Shown here: piece after piece, positions 62,767 through 64,000 of the stretch
Numbering within the stretch: the stretch's first letter is position 1
Layout of the letters: each line of letters begins with the position of its first letter
Assembly: GCF_003581615.1 (NCBI RefSeq)
Contig: NZ_QXFH01000069.1
Location: 160,298 to 224,297, forward strand
Reading direction: 5' to 3'
Source of the DNA: Flagellimonas lutimaris
Lineage (GTDB): Bacteria > Bacteroidota > Bacteroidia > Flavobacteriales > Flavobacteriaceae
Length of the DNA: 64,000 nt
Notes under the pieces: generated by a model
The model's database searches: none
What the model was told of the DNA's origin: nothing
What the model saw: the letters and a program-made list of their open reading frames with translations, nothing else
Translations under genes and position numbers: made by a program

Positions 62767-63077
62767 GAAAGGCAGTGGTATATGCCCATGGAAAAAGGGC
62801 GGGTGTTTTAACGGAAATCTCTCCTCAGGAGTATATGTTTACATATGATGATGAATACAGTGGTCAGGCGATTTCGTTGACCATGCCCGTTGATCAAAAG
62901 GAATTCAGTTTTAATGGGTTGCCTCCCTTTTTTGAAGGATTGTTGCCTGAAGGTATTATGTTGGAAGGACTACTTAAGATTTCCAAAATTGACCACAATG
63001 ATTATTTCTCCCAATTATTGGCCACAGGTGCTGATTTGGTAGGCGCAGTAACCGTAAAACCTATGGAAGATGAATAG
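62763..63077 (+). CDS. HipS-like protein (detached HipA N-terminal domain)
   Basis: A 104-residue protein equal to the N-subdomain 1 found at the start of full-length HipA, with the signature LPPFFEGLLPEG at about residues 58-70. Here it is a separate gene, overlapping hipB by 4 nt and the kinase gene by 8 nt. In the characterised HipBST system of enteropathogenic E. coli the detached HipS neutralises the HipT kinase. The same role is inferred here. Confidence 0.8.
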   Translation: MRKAVVYAHGKRAGVLTEISPQEYMFTYDDEYSGQAISLTMPVDQKEFSFNGLPPFFEGLLPEGIMLEGLLKISKIDHNDYFSQLLATGADLVGAVTVKPMEDE

Positions 63078-63996
63078 GTGCCCTATCACATATGAACCTT
63101 GCGGTACGGCAAAATATAGTGAGAAAGGTCTCAAAATGATTGCTGCCAAGTTAACCGGTTTAAATGATTTGCCCTATACAGCGTCGGAATTGAGGAGAGA
63201 GGCGGCAAACAGGGCAAAGAAATTATCCATACAGGGAGTACAGCCTAAATTAAGTGCGAATATTTCCGTGGTCGAACAAGAATTTAAAGTAGTAGATCAA
63301 TTCGGAACCTACATCATAAAACCCCAAAATGATATTTTTCAAGAATTGCCAGAGAATGAGGACCTGACCATGCGCATGGCCAAGGTACTTGGTATCAATG
63401 TGCCCTTTCATGGAATGGTTTATGGCAAGGATGGCAGTCTGTCCTATTTTATCAAGCGTTTTGACAGATATGGTAAAGGGAAAAAATATGCAATGGAAGA
63501 TTTTGCCCAATTGACTGGAAATACCAGGGACACCAAGTATCGTTTTAGTATGGAGAAATTGGTGCCCGTTATCGACGAATTTTGTACGTTTCCGGTGGTT
63601 GAGAAAGTGGAATTCTTCAAGAGATTAGTTTTTTGTTTTGTGACTGGAAATGAGGATATGCACCTTAAAAACTTTTCCCTAATTACAAAGAATGGCAAAA
63701 CGACGTTGGCCCCTGCTTATGATCTGTTGAACTCCTCCATTGCGATTAAAAACCCTGAAGAAGAAATTGCATTGACCCTGAAAGGAAAAAAAAGTAATTT
63801 AAAAGCGTCAGACTTTACGGATTACTATGCGAAGGAGCGATTACAATTGAACGAAAAAACCATTGAAACCATACTTCAGGATATATTTCAGGCAAAGGAG
63901 AAATGGGAGGATCTTATATCGATTTCTTTTCTTTCCGATGACATGAAAGAAAAGTATTCCAAAATACTGGAACGTCGGTTGAAAATGTTTTATTGA
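63070..63996 (+). CDS. HipT-like serine/threonine kinase toxin (HipA C-terminal part)
   Basis: A 308-residue HipA-family kinase lacking the N-terminal domain, which is the preceding separate gene. Conserved parts are intact: the phosphorylatable loop SIQGVQPKLS (S53), ATP Lys K84 in YIIKP, the catalytic TGNEDMHLKNFSL (D196, N201) and the metal Asp D218 in PAYDLLNS. HipT of E. coli phosphorylates tryptophanyl-tRNA synthetase and HipA glutamyl-tRNA synthetase; the target here is unknown. The start is an ATG inside the hipS-like gene end. It is complete, ending 4 nt before the window end. Confidence 0.85.
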   Translation: MNRCPITYEPCGTAKYSEKGLKMIAAKLTGLNDLPYTASELRREAANRAKKLSIQGVQPKLSANISVVEQEFKVVDQFGTYIIKPQNDIFQELPENEDLTMRMAKVLGINVPFHGMVYGKDGSLSYFIKRFDRYGKGKKYAMEDFAQLTGNTRDTKYRFSMEKLVPVIDEFCTFPVVEKVEFFKRLVFCFVTGNEDMHLKNFSLITKNGKTTLAPAYDLLNSSIAIKNPEEEIALTLKGKKSNLKASDFTDYYAKERLQLNEKTIETILQDIFQAKEKWEDLISISFLSDDMKEKYSKILERRLKMFY

Positions 63997-64000
63997 TTCA

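Noticed and set aside
62551..63996. A frameshifted, broken hipA gene
   Set aside because: All three frames have short coupled overlaps, normal starts and intact motifs, and the same split is known from HipBST systems.

Overview
The window looks like a chromosome segment of a marine Flavobacteriaceae member (Bacteroidota). Evidence: SusC/SusD-type outer-membrane pair, lipoproteins with short Cys-terminated signals, TAnnTTTG-type -7 boxes, AT-rich intergenic DNA, few Shine-Dalgarno sites, and an AraC regulator with a membrane-spanning N-terminal half. No rRNA, complete tRNA, CRISPR array or insertion sequence was seen.

Region 1 (1-30.6 kb) is a large arabinose/arabinan utilisation locus. It opens with two hydroxyproline-catabolism genes (2-oxoglutarate semialdehyde dehydrogenase, cut by the window edge, and 4-hydroxyproline epimerase), then a beta-L-arabinofuranosidase and a DUF885 metallopeptidase. 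Next come a Nudix-fold AraR-type regulator facing susC-susD, a 1171-residue VCBS/ASPIC lipoprotein and an endo-arabinanase-like GH43. A second transcription unit follows: GH51, GH43, GH127, GH51, araB, araD, araA, a mutarotase and a Na+/solute symporter. Together they would cut arabinan and arabinosylated proteins outside the cytoplasm, import L-arabinose and deliver D-xylulose 5-phosphate. Three copies of an imperfect palindrome (AARTGT-N7-ACAYTT) mark the araR/susC and GH51 promoters.

Region 2 (30.7-37.4 kb) holds two universal stress proteins, thioredoxin, a DUF1080 lipoprotein, an S41 peptidase with an AraC-type membrane regulator, and a DUF6340-like lipoprotein.

Region 3 (37.6-56.6 kb) is a lithotrophy block: the DabA/DabB inorganic-carbon pump with a divergent LysR regulator, a nickel permease, and a full [NiFe]-hydrogenase locus. 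The small subunit has all six proximal-cluster cysteines of O2-tolerant uptake hydrogenases. The divergent hyp operon also carries aat and a TPR protein. Region 4 (56.7-60.3 kb) has a DsrE-like protein, a DsrC/TusE-like protein and a sulfide:quinone oxidoreductase, then a PAS histidine kinase.

Region 5 (60.5-64 kb) looks accessory: an orphan minus-strand hairpin/terminator unit with a tRNA-3'-end-like stretch, a DUF4143-type ATPase, and a three-gene HipB/HipS/HipT-like toxin-antitoxin unit preceded by three evenly spaced palindromes.

The most striking non-coding signal is a shared promoter architecture. A CRP/FNR-spaced palindrome (TGAC-N4-GTCA or a one-base variant) lies exactly 23 nt upstream of a -7-like octamer at the universal stress, thioredoxin, hydrogenase structural, hydrogenase maturation and sulfide:quinone oxidoreductase promoters. 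This suggests that one unlinked redox or oxygen regulator controls them all.
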